Shown piece by piece: positions 16,999-25,366 of a stretch of DNA of 64,000 nt. This stretch comes from Polyangiaceae bacterium (GTDB lineage: Bacteria > Myxococcota_A > Polyangia > Polyangiales > Polyangiaceae): the NCBI GenBank assembly GCA_019637265.1, contig JAHBVY010000004.1:372001-436000 (forward strand). The letters are read 5' to 3'. The position numbers and the translations under genes were made by a program. The number at the start of each line of letters is the position of its first letter. The stretch's first letter is position 1. Below the pieces are notes generated by a model. It searched no databases. It saw only the letters and a list, made by a program, of their open reading frames with translations, and had not been told where the DNA came from.

Positions 16999-17406
16999 CG
17001 CTCGGTTCTAGAGCAGCGTTCAGTTCGCCGCCAGACGGACCAGAGAAACCGTCCCCGTGCGGGGCGAGGGTCCGGTTTCTCTGGCCCTCTGCTCGGCGCT
17101 GCTTCCTTCACGCGCTCTAGCTGTCGGATTTGAGGACGACAACGGTAGACCGTTGTCGTCCTGGAGCACCGATCAGCTCGCCGCCAGACGGTAGAATCCA
17201 TCCCCTGCGGGTGAAGGCGCGCCTCCTGCCGTCCTCCACGTGGCGCGGCTCCCACCGCGGTGCGCTGGCTGTCTTCGAGCGCGACCGACGGGGCTCGTCT
17301 GTCGCGCTGGCAGCCGTGGCGAAGCAGGGGCGCGTGGGAGACGCTTGGGTGGAAAGTGGTTCTAGGTCGGGTGTTCGGGCCGAAGCCGGACTATACGGAG
17401 CGCCGT
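16999..17406. promoter_or_regulatory. Divergent promoter region for VKOR-DsbA and RNase R
   Basis: A 408-bp gap between divergent genes, so both promoters must lie here or close by. Apart from the hairpin/direct-repeat block at 17021-17191 I see no gene. An in-frame extension of RNase R upstream of 17407 is unlike the family. Confidence 0.5.
17021..17191. repeat. Hairpin pair flanked by 18-bp direct repeats
   Basis: Direct repeats CAGTTCGCCGCCAGACGG (17021-17038) and CAGCTCGCCGCCAGACGG (17174-17191) flank two perfect hairpins. One pairs CCAGAGAAACCG (17040-17051) with CGGTTTCTCTGG (17073-17084). The other is AGGACGACAACGG-TAGA-CCGTTGTCGTCCT at 17133-17162. They lie in the divergent gap between the VKOR-DsbA gene and RNase R. 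This could be a small non-coding RNA, a leader regulatory region or a miniature mobile element. Confidence 0.6.
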
Positions 17407-19737
17407 ATGAACGAGTTACCGGCCGGAGAGGCCGTGGTGAAGTTGTTGGTGGCTGAGGGTCGCGCCCTCAGCGCCGGGGAAATTGGGGACTCGCTCCGGG
17501 TGCCGCGCGGCGGTCGCAAGGGGCTCCGCAGGCTGCTCGATGAGTTGACGCTGACCGGTCGCGTGGTGGAGGCGCGCGGCGGGAAGTACCGCGCGGCGCG
17601 TGAGCGCGTGAGGTCGAGCGAGGCTTGGGAGGGCTTCTTGAACGTGAATCCACGCGGATTTGGGTTCGTGGTGCAGCTCGGGAAGGATGACGTGTACGTG
17701 CCGGCCGAGGCCATCGGCGGCGCCATGCATCGCGATCGCGTGCGGGTGGCGGTCGTGGGTCGCAGCCCGCGGGGGCTCGAGGGTCGCATCGAGGCGATCG
17801 TGGAGCGTCGCGGTCCGCGGGTGGCGGGGGTGCTGAAGCGTCGGGCGCGCGCGCTGTGGCTCGAGCCGGACGACACGCGCATTCGCGGCCCCATCGCGCT
17901 GCCGCGCGGCGAGAAGCGCGGGGAGGACGGCGAGGCGGCGGTGGTGAGCATCACGCGCTGGCCCGAGTCGCAGGGGGAGACGCCCGAGGCCGAGCTGGTG
18001 GAGGTGCTTGGTAAGGATGGCGATCCAAACGTCGAGGTCGCCAAGATCTTGGTGCGCGAGGAGGTGACGGAGGAGCACCCGCGCGAGGCGATCGCCGAGG
18101 CCGAAGGGATGGCTGCCAAGGTGCAGCGCGTGGTCACCGATAAGCGGGTGGACTTACGGTCAGTGCCACTGCCCACTATCGACCCGGAGGACGCGCGCGA
18201 TCACGACGACGCGCTGTGGGCCGAGCGCGACGGTGACGGCTACAAGGTGTGGATCGCCATCGCCGACGTGAGCGAGTACGTGCAGCCGGGCTCGGCGCTC
18301 GATCAAGAGGCGCTCCGCCGAGGTTGCACGATTTACCTGCCGGACCGCGCGATCCCGATGCTGCCCTCGGCGCTCGCGGCGGACCTCTGCAGCTTGCTCC
18401 CGGAGGCGGACAGGCTGTGTTTGTGCGTGATCGCCGAGCTAGACAAGCAGGCGAAGGTGAAGCGCATGAAGATCGTGGAGGGCGTGATGCGCTCTCAAGC
18501 GCGCCTGACCTACGAGGGCGTGGCGCGCGCGCTGGGCTTCACCGAGGCGCCACCGCGCAGCGCGCAGGCCGAGGCGATGAAGCGCGAGCTGAAGGTGCTG
18601 TCGGAGGTGGCGACCAAGCTGCGCCGAGCGCGGATGGCGCGCGGCGCGCTCGACCTGGACCTGCCGGAGGCGCGCATCGTGGTGGACCCGCAGACGGGCG
18701 CGCCGACCGCGATCTACCGCCGCACGCAGGACCCAGGTGTCAAGCGGGCTTACCAGATCGTGGAGGAGCTGATGCTGCTCGCGAACGAGCTGGTCGCGCG
18801 TTGGGTGCTGCGCCGCAAGGCGCACGGCGTGTTCCGCGTGCACGGCAAGCCGGACGAGAAGAAGCTCACGCGCCTGGGTGAGGTGTCCGAGAAGCTCGGG
18901 GTGGCGTTCGACCTCGATGAGATGCTGACGCCGCTCGGCCTCGGGCGCTGGCTGAAGGGGATCCATGAGCACCCGCGGCGCCAGGTGCTGGAGGGCCTCC
19001 TGCTGCGCTCGCTGAAGCAGGCGGCGTACGACATCGCCAACGTGGGGCACTTCGGCTTGGCGTCGGACGCCTACTTGCACTTCACCTCGCCGATACGGCG
19101 GTACCCTGACGTGCTGGTGCATCGTCAGGTGAAGCACCTATTACGCGGGGGTCAGGTGGACGTAAGCGACGCCGCGAAGGAGGCGCTCGCCACCGCCGCG
19201 ACGCGCTCGAGTCAGCGCGAGCGCTCGGTGATGGACGTGGAGCGGGAGGTCTCGGACCTGTACCGCGCGCTGTTCATGCAAGATCGCGTGGGGCAAGAGT
19301 TCGAGGGCATGGTGACGGCGGTGGTGGGCTCTGGGCTGTTCGTCAGCTTGGATGACCCCTTCGTGGACGTGCTGGTGCGCTACGAGGCGCTGGGGCCCGA
19401 TCGCTATGAGATGAGCGAGGACGAGCTGGGCGCCTACGGCCTCACCACGGGGGACCTGGTGCAGATCGGCGATCGCATGCGCGTCGTGATCGAGGACGTG
19501 GCCATCTTGCGGCGTCAGGTGTTGGCGCGGCGGGTGCTTGGCGCGGGTGAGGGCGCGGAGGCGCAGGGTCGCGGCCGGGGCCGGGGTCGTGGGCGGGTAG
19601 CGCAGAGTCGAGGGGAGGCGCCGCGTCAGGAAGCGCCCCGGCGTGCGCGTGGCGCGGTCACGACGACGGCCAACCGTCCTGGTCCAGCGCGCCCCAAGAG
19701 CCGCGCGAAGGCGTCGAAGCAGCGACGGAAGCGGTAG
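17407..19737 (+). CDS. rnr: Ribonuclease R
   Basis: The 776-residue 3'-5' exoribonuclease has an N-terminal winged-helix segment (about 5-70) and cold-shock domains (about 75-225). The RNB catalytic domain follows (about 255-590), with DPEDARDHDDAL carrying the metal-binding aspartates and the RNB signature HFTSPIRRYPD. An S1 domain comes next (about 630-720). The C-terminal tail is very basic, with GRGRGRGRG and KASKQRRKR, as in RNase R rather than RNase II. I chose the ATG at 17407, which gives the family N-terminus (MNELPAGEAVVKLL). RNase R degrades structured RNA and takes part in tmRNA quality control. Confidence 0.93.
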   Translation: MNELPAGEAVVKLLVAEGRALSAGEIGDSLRVPRGGRKGLRRLLDELTLTGRVVEARGGKYRAARERVRSSEAWEGFLNVNPRGFGFVVQLGKDDVYVPAEAIGGAMHRDRVRVAVVGRSPRGLEGRIEAIVERRGPRVAGVLKRRARALWLEPDDTRIRGPIALPRGEKRGEDGEAAVVSITRWPESQGETPEAELVEVLGKDGDPNVEVAKILVREEVTEEHPREAIAEAEGMAAKVQRVVTDKRVDLRSVPLPTIDPEDARDHDDALWAERDGDGYKVWIAIADVSEYVQPGSALDQEALRRGCTIYLPDRAIPMLPSALAADLCSLLPEADRLCLCVIAELDKQAKVKRMKIVEGVMRSQARLTYEGVARALGFTEAPPRSAQAEAMKRELKVLSEVATKLRRARMARGALDLDLPEARIVVDPQTGAPTAIYRRTQDPGVKRAYQIVEELMLLANELVARWVLRRKAHGVFRVHGKPDEKKLTRLGEVSEKLGVAFDLDEMLTPLGLGRWLKGIHEHPRRQVLEGLLLRSLKQAAYDIANVGHFGLASDAYLHFTSPIRRYPDVLVHRQVKHLLRGGQVDVSDAAKEALATAATRSSQRERSVMDVEREVSDLYRALFMQDRVGQEFEGMVTAVVGSGLFVSLDDPFVDVLVRYEALGPDRYEMSEDELGAYGLTTGDLVQIGDRMRVVIEDVAILRRQVLARRVLGAGEGAEAQGRGRGRGRGRVAQSRGEAPRQEAPRRARGAVTTTANRPGPARPKSRAKASKQRRKR

Positions 19738-19788
19738 GTGGGGTAGCTGACGAATGGGCTCTTCAGCGGGTTTTGGGGGTTCGGCAGG

Positions 19789-21132
19789 TCACTTCACGGC
19801 GTTCGGGTGCTTCTTGATGAAGCGCAGTAAGGTGCCGCGGTCGACGCCTAGCAGCCGCGCGGCTTGGCTCTGGTTGCCGTTCGCCTCCGCCAGGGCGCGC
19901 TTCACCGTCTCCACTACGACGGGCGTGGGGCGCCCTGGGGTGCTCTGCGCTCGGGGGCCAGGCGCCGCGGCCGTCGCGCTGCGCAGCGTGAGCGCCGCTT
20001 GCACACCGCGCAGCGTGAGCCCTGGTGGCGGGTCGTGCTGAGCGGCCACCTTCAGCACCCCCGCCAGCTCGCGCACGTTGCCGGGGAAGGGGTGCAGCAT
20101 CAGCGCTTCGACGGCCGGCGCCTCGACGTCGTCCGGGATGTAAGCCTGACCAGCTGGGGAGATGGCGTTCGCGATCGCGAACACGTCCTCCGGGCGCTCG
20201 CTCAGGCTGGGCAGCTGGAGCTCGCTCCCGGAGAAGCGCCAGTACAAATCCTCGCGGAATTTCTCTTCAGCCTGCAGCTTGACGAGGTCCTGGTTGGTGG
20301 CGGCGATGATCAGCACGTCCACCGAGACGGGCTGGGCGCTGCCCACCGGGAGCACCTCGCGGTTCTCGAGCAGGCGCAGCAGCTTCGGCTGGAGCTCGAG
20401 CGGCAGCTCACCCAGCTCGTCCAAGAACACGGTGCCGCCTTGGTGCTCGCGCACGAGCCCCGGGGATCCCTTCCCCGCGCCAGAGTAGGCGCCGGGCACG
20501 TAACCGAACAGCTGCGCCTCGAACATCGTCGCCGCGATGCCCGTCATGTTGATGGGTGCGTACTTCTGCTTGGGGCGCAGCGCGTCGTGAACGGCGCGCG
20601 CGAGTAGCTCCTTGCCGGCGCCGGTGCTCCCCGAGATGAGCACGTTGCGCGTCGGCTGGCGCTTCAGGTGCTCGAGCCTCTGAGCGACGGCGCGCAGGCC
20701 ATACGGACCGACCAACCCATGAGGGCCACCCAGGCGCGCGTCGGGCGCCAGCGGGTCGCCACCGGTGCCGCGCTTCAGGCGCTCGCGATACACCATGAGG
20801 GTGTTGCCGAGGCGCAAGATGGCGCCGTCGTTCACGCGTGTCGGTTGGTTTGCTGGGAGTCGAACGCCATCCAGGTAGGTGCCATGACGGCTCCCCAGGT
20901 CCTCCACTTGAAGCACGCCGCCCGCGCGGGTGAAGCGAAGGTGCGTTCGACTGACCTTCGCGTCGTTGAGGCCCGCTGCTTCGAGCCAGGCGCGGCCCAG
21001 ATCTCTCCGCGACGGCGGCACCAAGAGCGCCATGGAGTGCGGGAAAGCCACCACCAGCGCAGGGGTGCCCTGCTCCTCGTCAGGCGGCCGCGGTTGCTCG
21101 TGGTCTTCCGTGGTGAGCATGCAGCGCCGCAT
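19789..21132 (-). CDS. FHA-domain sigma-54-type activator with GAYSGA in place of GAFTGA
   Basis: The 447-residue protein has an N-terminal FHA phosphothreonine-binding domain (about 25-120; SRTHLRF and LGSRHGTYLDG). An AAA+ domain follows (about 135-370) with Walker A GSTGAGKE, Walker B GGTVFLDE and the sensor region FREDLYWRF. The C-terminus is a Fis-type helix-turn-helix (about 405-440; NGNQSQAARLLGVDRGTLLRF). The loop that contacts sigma-54 reads GAYSGAGKGS instead of GAFTGA. FHA activators usually respond to Ser/Thr kinases, and the genome has such kinases. The substitution of Phe by Tyr and Thr by Ser is conservative but may change sigma-54 use. No obvious target gene is adjacent. Confidence 0.88.
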   Translation of the reverse strand: MRRCMLTTEDHEQPRPPDEEQGTPALVVAFPHSMALLVPPSRRDLGRAWLEAAGLNDAKVSRTHLRFTRAGGVLQVEDLGSRHGTYLDGVRLPANQPTRVNDGAILRLGNTLMVYRERLKRGTGGDPLAPDARLGGPHGLVGPYGLRAVAQRLEHLKRQPTRNVLISGSTGAGKELLARAVHDALRPKQKYAPINMTGIAATMFEAQLFGYVPGAYSGAGKGSPGLVREHQGGTVFLDELGELPLELQPKLLRLLENREVLPVGSAQPVSVDVLIIAATNQDLVKLQAEEKFREDLYWRFSGSELQLPSLSERPEDVFAIANAISPAGQAYIPDDVEAPAVEALMLHPFPGNVRELAGVLKVAAQHDPPPGLTLRGVQAALTLRSATAAAPGPRAQSTPGRPTPVVVETVKRALAEANGNQSQAARLLGVDRGTLLRFIKKHPNAVK

Positions 21133-21217
21133 GCTACTCAGCCAAGGCGCGGCGGCCTAGCGTCGATTGGGATGGTGCTGCGAGGCATCGCGGGGCGGCT
21201 GGCGGCGCCGCTCGGGG

Positions 21218-21245
21218 GCGGTGCCGTCCAACCCAATCAAACCCC
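21218..21245 (-). repeat. Dispersed T/G element, partial copy E3
   Basis: GCGGTGCCGTCCAACC followed by CAATCAAACCCC: the conserved CGGTGCCGTCCAACC half with a degenerate C-run and no A-run. It lies between the FHA activator and tRNA-Ser. Confidence 0.6.
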
Positions 21246-21425
21246 TTCATCCAGGACGCTGATCGCCAGGACGTGGCTCGTGAGCTGTCGCTAGCGGTTC
21301 AGGCGGCGCCTCGCGGCGCTGGCGATGGCGCCGCGAGGTGCGGCGCTGCAGGGGTCTGCGGCGTCGGCGCGTGTGGTGTGCGGCCCTTGAACATGGCGCG
21401 TCGCGGTGATAGCTGAGGGTCGCCT

Positions 21426-21513
21426 GGAGGAGTGGCCGAGTGGTCTAAGGCAGCGGTTTTGAAAACCGCCGTGGGGCAACCCACCGGGAGTTCGAATCTC
21501 TCCTCCTCCGCCA
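21426..21513 (+). tRNA. tRNA-Ser (anticodon TGA), CCA encoded
   Basis: The acceptor stem GGAGGAG (21426-21432) pairs with CTCCTCC (21503-21509), then G and an encoded CCA. The anticodon loop sits in GCGGTTTTGAAAACCGC and reads TGA. A long variable arm (GTGGGGCAACCCACC) is typical of serine tRNAs. The T-loop is TTCGAAT. It stands at the left edge of the accessory island, a common integration site, but I found no second copy of its 3' end in the window. Confidence 0.95.
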
Positions 21514-21573
21514 AGAAGAGCCGATCTAGCGCCCAACAACTCACCCTCCTGCCTGCGCAGAGCCCGCTAGGGT

Positions 21574-21646
21574 GTCGAGCGCGATCGACGGTCCGACTGC
21601 TGTCGAGTACACTCGACAAGAATGGTGGTGTCGAGTACAGTCGACA
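21574..21646. promoter_or_regulatory. Array of three palindromes at exact 28-bp spacing
   Basis: Three palindromes share GTCGA...TCGAC arms: 21574-21589, 21601-21618 (TGTCGAGTACACTCGACA) and 21629-21646 (TGTCGAGTACAGTCGACA). Their centres are 28 bp apart in both intervals, close to three helical turns minus 3-4 bp. The last one ends 2 bp before the ATG of the ATPase gene. This looks like an operator set for tight repression of that gene. Confidence 0.65.
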
Positions 21647-21648
21647 CC

Positions 21649-22818
21649 ATGGCGCGCGACCTCCTCTCGATCGCAGGCTCCTGGAGCTTCTGGGATCGGC
21701 CGCTACCAGGCACGGTCGCTCGCGAGGCTCCCTTGCCGAAGGCGCTCCGCGACTCGCTCTGCCTCGTGGTGCAAGGTGTGCGCCGCTGCGGGAAGTCGAC
21801 GCTGCTCCGCCAGCTGGTGCAGCGCTACAAGCTCGATCCGCGGCGCTGCCTGTTCGTCAATTTCGAGGACCCGCGGCTCGCGAATGAGCTGACGCACGAG
21901 ACGCTGGAGGCGCTCGTGGGGCAGTTTCGCGCCCGGCACCCACGGGCGAAGCGGCTGTACTTCTTCTTTGACGAGATCCAGGGCGTGGAGGGGTGGCAAC
22001 GTTGGCTGCGCTCGAAGCTCGAGCAACCAGCGGGCGACCACTTCGTGATCACGGGCTCCAACGCGACGCTACTATCAGGTGAGCTGTCTTCAACGCTCAC
22101 GGGGCGTCACCTCAGCGTCGAGCTCTCCCCGTTCTCGCTCGAGGAGTGCCAGCGGCTCGTCCCTGGGATGACGCTCGAGCGCTACCTCACGGAGGGCGGC
22201 TTCCCGGAGCCGCTGAAGAGCGAGGATCGCGACGCGCTGCTGCGCCAGTACTTCGACGACATCATCGAGCGCGATGTGCGTGAGCGGGTCGCGGCGAGGT
22301 CACGCCAGCCTATTCGTCAGGTGATGCAGATGGCGTACGAGGCGGCGGGGAGCGAGCTCAGCCTACGCCGCCTGGCGGGCGCCGCTGGAATCGCCGTGGA
22401 GACGGCGGCGGCTTACTTGGAGGGCGCAAAGTCGGCGTACATGCTCTTCGAGTGCCCCTATTTCGCCTACTCCGAGCGCAAGCGCGCGAGCCGTAACAGT
22501 AAGTACTATCCCATTGACCCAGCGCTTCGGCGTGTGGTGGTGACGAAGGGTGGCGCGGACCTCGGTAAGAGCCTCGAGTGTGCGGTGTACCTCCAGCTCC
22601 GGCGCCATCATCGAGACATCTTCTATTGGCGAGACGGCGGAGAGGTGGATTTCGTGGTGCAGACGCGAGCTGGCATCGTCCCCGTGCAGGTGACGCTCCA
22701 TGAGCCGCAGGAGCGCCACCACGCGTCGCTGGAGCGCTTCTACGAGCAGTTCCCACACGCGGGCGAGGCGGTGCTGGTTACGTTAGACAACTTTGCTGAC
22801 TTGGGATCGCTCGGGTAG
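21649..22818 (+). CDS. DUF4143-type P-loop ATPase, first copy
   Basis: The 389-residue protein has an N-terminal AAA-type ATPase with Walker A GVRRCGKST (about 42-50), Walker B LYFFFDEIQG (about 105-114) and sensor VITGSNATLLSG. A winged-helix segment (about 230-275) and a C-terminal domain of the DUF4143 type follow, the latter carrying a PD-(D/E)xK-like motif (EVDFVVQTRAG...VQVT). I chose the ATG at 21649: the ATG at 21622 would place the third palindrome inside the gene. Such ATPases are frequent in genomic islands and often appear in several copies. Their cellular role is not established; a link to toxin-antitoxin-like or defence modules has been proposed by context. The operator array upstream is notable. 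Confidence 0.8.
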   Translation: MARDLLSIAGSWSFWDRPLPGTVAREAPLPKALRDSLCLVVQGVRRCGKSTLLRQLVQRYKLDPRRCLFVNFEDPRLANELTHETLEALVGQFRARHPRAKRLYFFFDEIQGVEGWQRWLRSKLEQPAGDHFVITGSNATLLSGELSSTLTGRHLSVELSPFSLEECQRLVPGMTLERYLTEGGFPEPLKSEDRDALLRQYFDDIIERDVRERVAARSRQPIRQVMQMAYEAAGSELSLRRLAGAAGIAVETAAAYLEGAKSAYMLFECPYFAYSERKRASRNSKYYPIDPALRRVVVTKGGADLGKSLECAVYLQLRRHHRDIFYWRDGGEVDFVVQTRAGIVPVQVTLHEPQERHHASLERFYEQFPHAGEAVLVTLDNFADLGSLG

Positions 22819-22893
22819 GTGGCGCGCGAGCTCGCTTGGTCGAGGGGCAAACCGTTCCGTTGGGAGCGCAGTACAGGTAGCATCAGGGACTCC

Positions 22894-23349
22894 ATGGCGA
22901 AGGTGACACCCATCGAGGGCTACGAAGAGCGCGTGCGTGCGTCGTTCGTGCGCCAGAACGCGATGAAGACCATCGGGGCCAGCCTCACGAAGGTGGGGCC
23001 CGGGCTCATCGAGATCGAGCTGCCGTTCTCCGATGCGCTGACGCAACAGCACGGCTTCCTGCACGCAGGTGTGGTCTCCATGGCGCTCGACTCCGCCTGC
23101 GGCTACGCGGCCCTCACCTTGATGCCTGCCAACACAGGCGTCCTGTCCATCGAGTTCAAGGTGAACTTGCTCGCCGCCGCCAAGGGTGAGCGCTTCCTGT
23201 TCCGCGCCACGGTGACGAAGTCAGGCCGCACCATCATCGTGACGGACGGGCAGGCCTTCGCGAGCCAGCCCGACGCCGAGCCGCGCCTGATCGCGACGAT
23301 GACAGCCACCATGATGGCGGTCGCGGGTAGGCCGGGCGTTCAAGACTGA
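22894..23349 (+). CDS. PaaI-type hotdog thioesterase
   Basis: The 151-residue protein has the PaaI/hotdog signature QHGFLHAGVVSMALDSACGYAA (shown in two parts: QHGFLHAGVV and SMALDSACG), at about residues 51-70. This includes the catalytic-loop HG and Asp. It likely hydrolyses an acyl-CoA thioester; the substrate is unknown. I chose the ATG at 22894 (MAKVTPIEG) over the longer frame from 22819, which has no family similarity upstream. It lies between two DUF4143 ATPases and converges on the second. Confidence 0.85.
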   Translation: MAKVTPIEGYEERVRASFVRQNAMKTIGASLTKVGPGLIEIELPFSDALTQQHGFLHAGVVSMALDSACGYAALTLMPANTGVLSIEFKVNLLAAAKGERFLFRATVTKSGRTIIVTDGQAFASQPDAEPRLIATMTATMMAVAGRPGVQD

Positions 23350-23407
23350 GCGGCGCTGGGGACGAGGGCGAAGCGCCGAGCAACGGTGACCGAGCTAACC
23401 TATGGAC

Positions 23408-24586
23408 CTAAGAGCTAGCCCCGAAGCACCCCGCGTCTGCCATCGCGCTCCATGGCACGATCTTCACTCCGCCTCGCGTTTGTGGCTGCTCGCCGCCGTA
23501 CACTAGCCGCTTCTCCCACTGTTCGTCAGAGAAGCTCTCTAAATGTCGCAGGAACTCCGCCTGCATGGTTTGTCCGGACTTACACTCTATGAGTTGGCCG
23601 CGGGGATGTCCGGGGATGAGGAGATCGACCTCGCTGCCCCGACTCTCGCGGTAGTGGTGCAGATCGGCGGGGTGGCCGCGGTGCAGATGCCATTTGCGCA
23701 GCTCGGATGCGACGAAGCTCTCGAAGATGGCACCGCGCAGTGGGTGGGTGGCGAGTTGTTCGTGGTGCCGGATGCCGAGGAGCGCGCAAGCGAGGCCCGT
23801 GTCGCAGAAGTGCAGCTTGGGCTGCTTGATGATCTGCTTCTTGATGTTGCGATGCCACGCCGGGATGCGAAAGACGAGGTAGCTGGCCTCGAGCACGCCG
23901 AGCCACGCGCGCGCGGTGTTGTGTGAGACGCCGACATCTCCGCCGAGCTGGCTGAGGTTGAGCTCTTGGGCTGTGCGACCGGCGCAGGCGCGGACGAAGC
24001 GGCTGAAAGTATCGAGATCGCCAATCCGCGCGAGCTGGCGGACGTCACGCTGCACGTAGGTGGTGAAATAGTCCTGGAGCCAGCGCTCGTGCGGGATGCC
24101 CTCGACTAGCGGGCGGGGATAGCCGCCGGTGAAGAGGGCCTCGTCGAGCAAATTCGGACGAGACGGGAGGACCGCGCGCTCTTCGAGTGAGAAGGGGAGG
24201 AGCACGAGCATCGCGGTGCGCCCCGCGAGTGACTGACTCACAGCTCCTGCGAGAGTCAGGTTCTCCGAACCTGAGACGATGAAGCGACCTTTGCGCGGAT
24301 CACGATCGACGGTCTCTTGTAGGTAGCTGAAGAGCGCGGGCGCCCGTTGGGCTTCGTCGAGGATCACCCCGCCAGCGAACTGAGCGAGGAAGCCGCGTGG
24401 ATCTTGGGCCGCAAACTCACGGGTATCGAGGGGCTCGAGCGAGACGTAGGCGTGCTCTGGGAAGGCCATCCGGCATAAGGTGGTCTTACCAGATTGCCGC
24501 GGGCCCGTGAGCGTGACGACTGGGTATTGTGTCGCCGCCCGCACCAGCGTGGCGTGCAGCGTCCGAGGGGCCGCGAACCGCGTCAT
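23408..24586 (-). CDS. DUF4143-type P-loop ATPase, second copy
   Basis: This 392-residue protein has Walker A GPRQSGKTTL (about 30-39), Walker B GGVILDEAQR (about 73-82), sensor FIVSGSENLTL and a downstream FTGGYPRP motif. The C-terminal part contains HFCDTGLACALLGI, FESFVASEL and a nuclease-like motif SEVDLLIPG...LIECKSGQT (about 315-340), in the order seen in classical members of the family. It is much less like the first copy (21649) than two recent duplicates would be, so they were probably acquired separately. ATG start at 24586. It is convergent with the thioesterase gene. Confidence 0.88.
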   Translation of the reverse strand: MTRFAAPRTLHATLVRAATQYPVVTLTGPRQSGKTTLCRMAFPEHAYVSLEPLDTREFAAQDPRGFLAQFAGGVILDEAQRAPALFSYLQETVDRDPRKGRFIVSGSENLTLAGAVSQSLAGRTAMLVLLPFSLEERAVLPSRPNLLDEALFTGGYPRPLVEGIPHERWLQDYFTTYVQRDVRQLARIGDLDTFSRFVRACAGRTAQELNLSQLGGDVGVSHNTARAWLGVLEASYLVFRIPAWHRNIKKQIIKQPKLHFCDTGLACALLGIRHHEQLATHPLRGAIFESFVASELRKWHLHRGHPADLHHYRESRGSEVDLLIPGHPRGQLIECKSGQTMQAEFLRHLESFSDEQWEKRLVYGGEQPQTRGGVKIVPWSAMADAGCFGASS

Positions 24587-24606
24587 GCATGGATCGTAAC
24601 CGACAC

Positions 24607-24969
24607 TTACAGTTCATGCAACTCCCGCAGGTGAGGCGCTGCGCGGCGCTCCGATGCGGTGCCGTCCAACCCCCAAAAAAGCGTCGCCTCTTGCGCTTTG
24701 AGGAGTTGGTAGCGCTGGTAGGCTGAGACGGGCGCCGTGGCGCGCAGGGTCTGGCAGTCTTGCGCTTCGGTGCGCGGCGTGACCTGCGTGCTCGCGTTGC
24801 AATAGCGACAAACGACGGCGCCACCGGCGAGCGGCAGATCGAGCGGAGCCCCACAGTAGGCGCAGAGCGCGAGACGAGCTTCGTGGTGAAACAAGGTGTG
24901 CGCAGACACGAGCTGAGCCTCTACACGACTTTGGGAGCGGCTGACAGCTTGCTGAAGGCCCGACGACAC
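24607..24969 (-). pseudogene. Truncated zinc-ribbon protein ending in a dispersed T/G element
   Basis: The 120-residue frame begins at a GTG. It carries one clear zinc ribbon, CAYCGAPLDLPLAGGAVVC with RYCNAS following (about 36-60), a form that usually heads a longer protein. After residue 92 the frame enters the dispersed element and reads LFWGLDGTASERRAAP, then stops. I infer the original C-terminus was lost at or by the element. It could still be a functional small zinc protein. Confidence 0.5.
24640..24681 (-). repeat. Dispersed T/G element, copy E4 (best full copy)
   Basis: The plus strand reads GCGCGGCGCTCCGATGCGGT, then GCCGTCCAACCCCCAAAAAA. The GC-rich left part is shared in outline with the copies near 21218, 38778 and 49564, and the C5-A6 part with 15869 and 42146. 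It overlaps the end of the zinc-ribbon frame. Confidence 0.8.
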
Positions 24970-25366
24970 TCGCTCGCGAGGCTTGGGTTCGAGGTGGAGC
25001 CAGACGAATGATCGCCAAAGCCTTCATCAACGAGTGCGCGTGGGGAGTGGGACGGTCGGTGCCCAGGGATTGACCTCGGCGTCCCTCCGCGTAGTACAGC
25101 CTTCCACCACCGCAGCGGCAAGGCGCCCAAGAAGCTACCCTCCAGGGTTTGGGGGTTTGCCTGTTTCACGATGGAAACAAAGCAAAGGCCGCGCCCCGCA
25201 GCTCACTCCGCCCAGTCGTAGCTCTCCCCAGGTCACCCAGCTGCTGTGGTGCTCTCCGCGCCTGCGGCACGGTAGACCTGATGTGGGGGTGCGGGTTCCT
25301 GGGTGCTCCCGAACCTTCTCCCTCGCCGAGCTGGAGGAAGCCAAACGGCTGCTACACTGAGCTCGC
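24970..25366. other. Gene-poor gap holding the first hairpin repeat
   Basis: No credible complete gene. It contains hairpin-repeat copy 1 and, at 25354-25371, an inverted repeat CACTGAGC-TC-GCTCAGTG close to the end of the toxin remnant. Confidence 0.5.
25099..25243 (+). repeat. Island hairpin repeat, copy 1
   Basis: Starts with GCCTTCCACCACCGCAGCGG. The conserved 102-bp body (25142-25243) runs from CCAGGGTTTGGGGGTTTGCC, through GTTTC-ACGATG-GAAAC (a hairpin arm pair extended to TTTGCCTGTTTC/GAAACAAAGCAAA), to GGTCACCCAGCTG. The same orientation and order are found in copies 2 and 3. Confidence 0.85.

Noticed and set aside
21426..21513. Search for a second attachment site matching the tRNA-Ser 3' end
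   Set aside because: No repeat of the TTCGAATCTCTCCTCC segment was found in the rest of the window, so an integrated element with clear att sites is not claimed.
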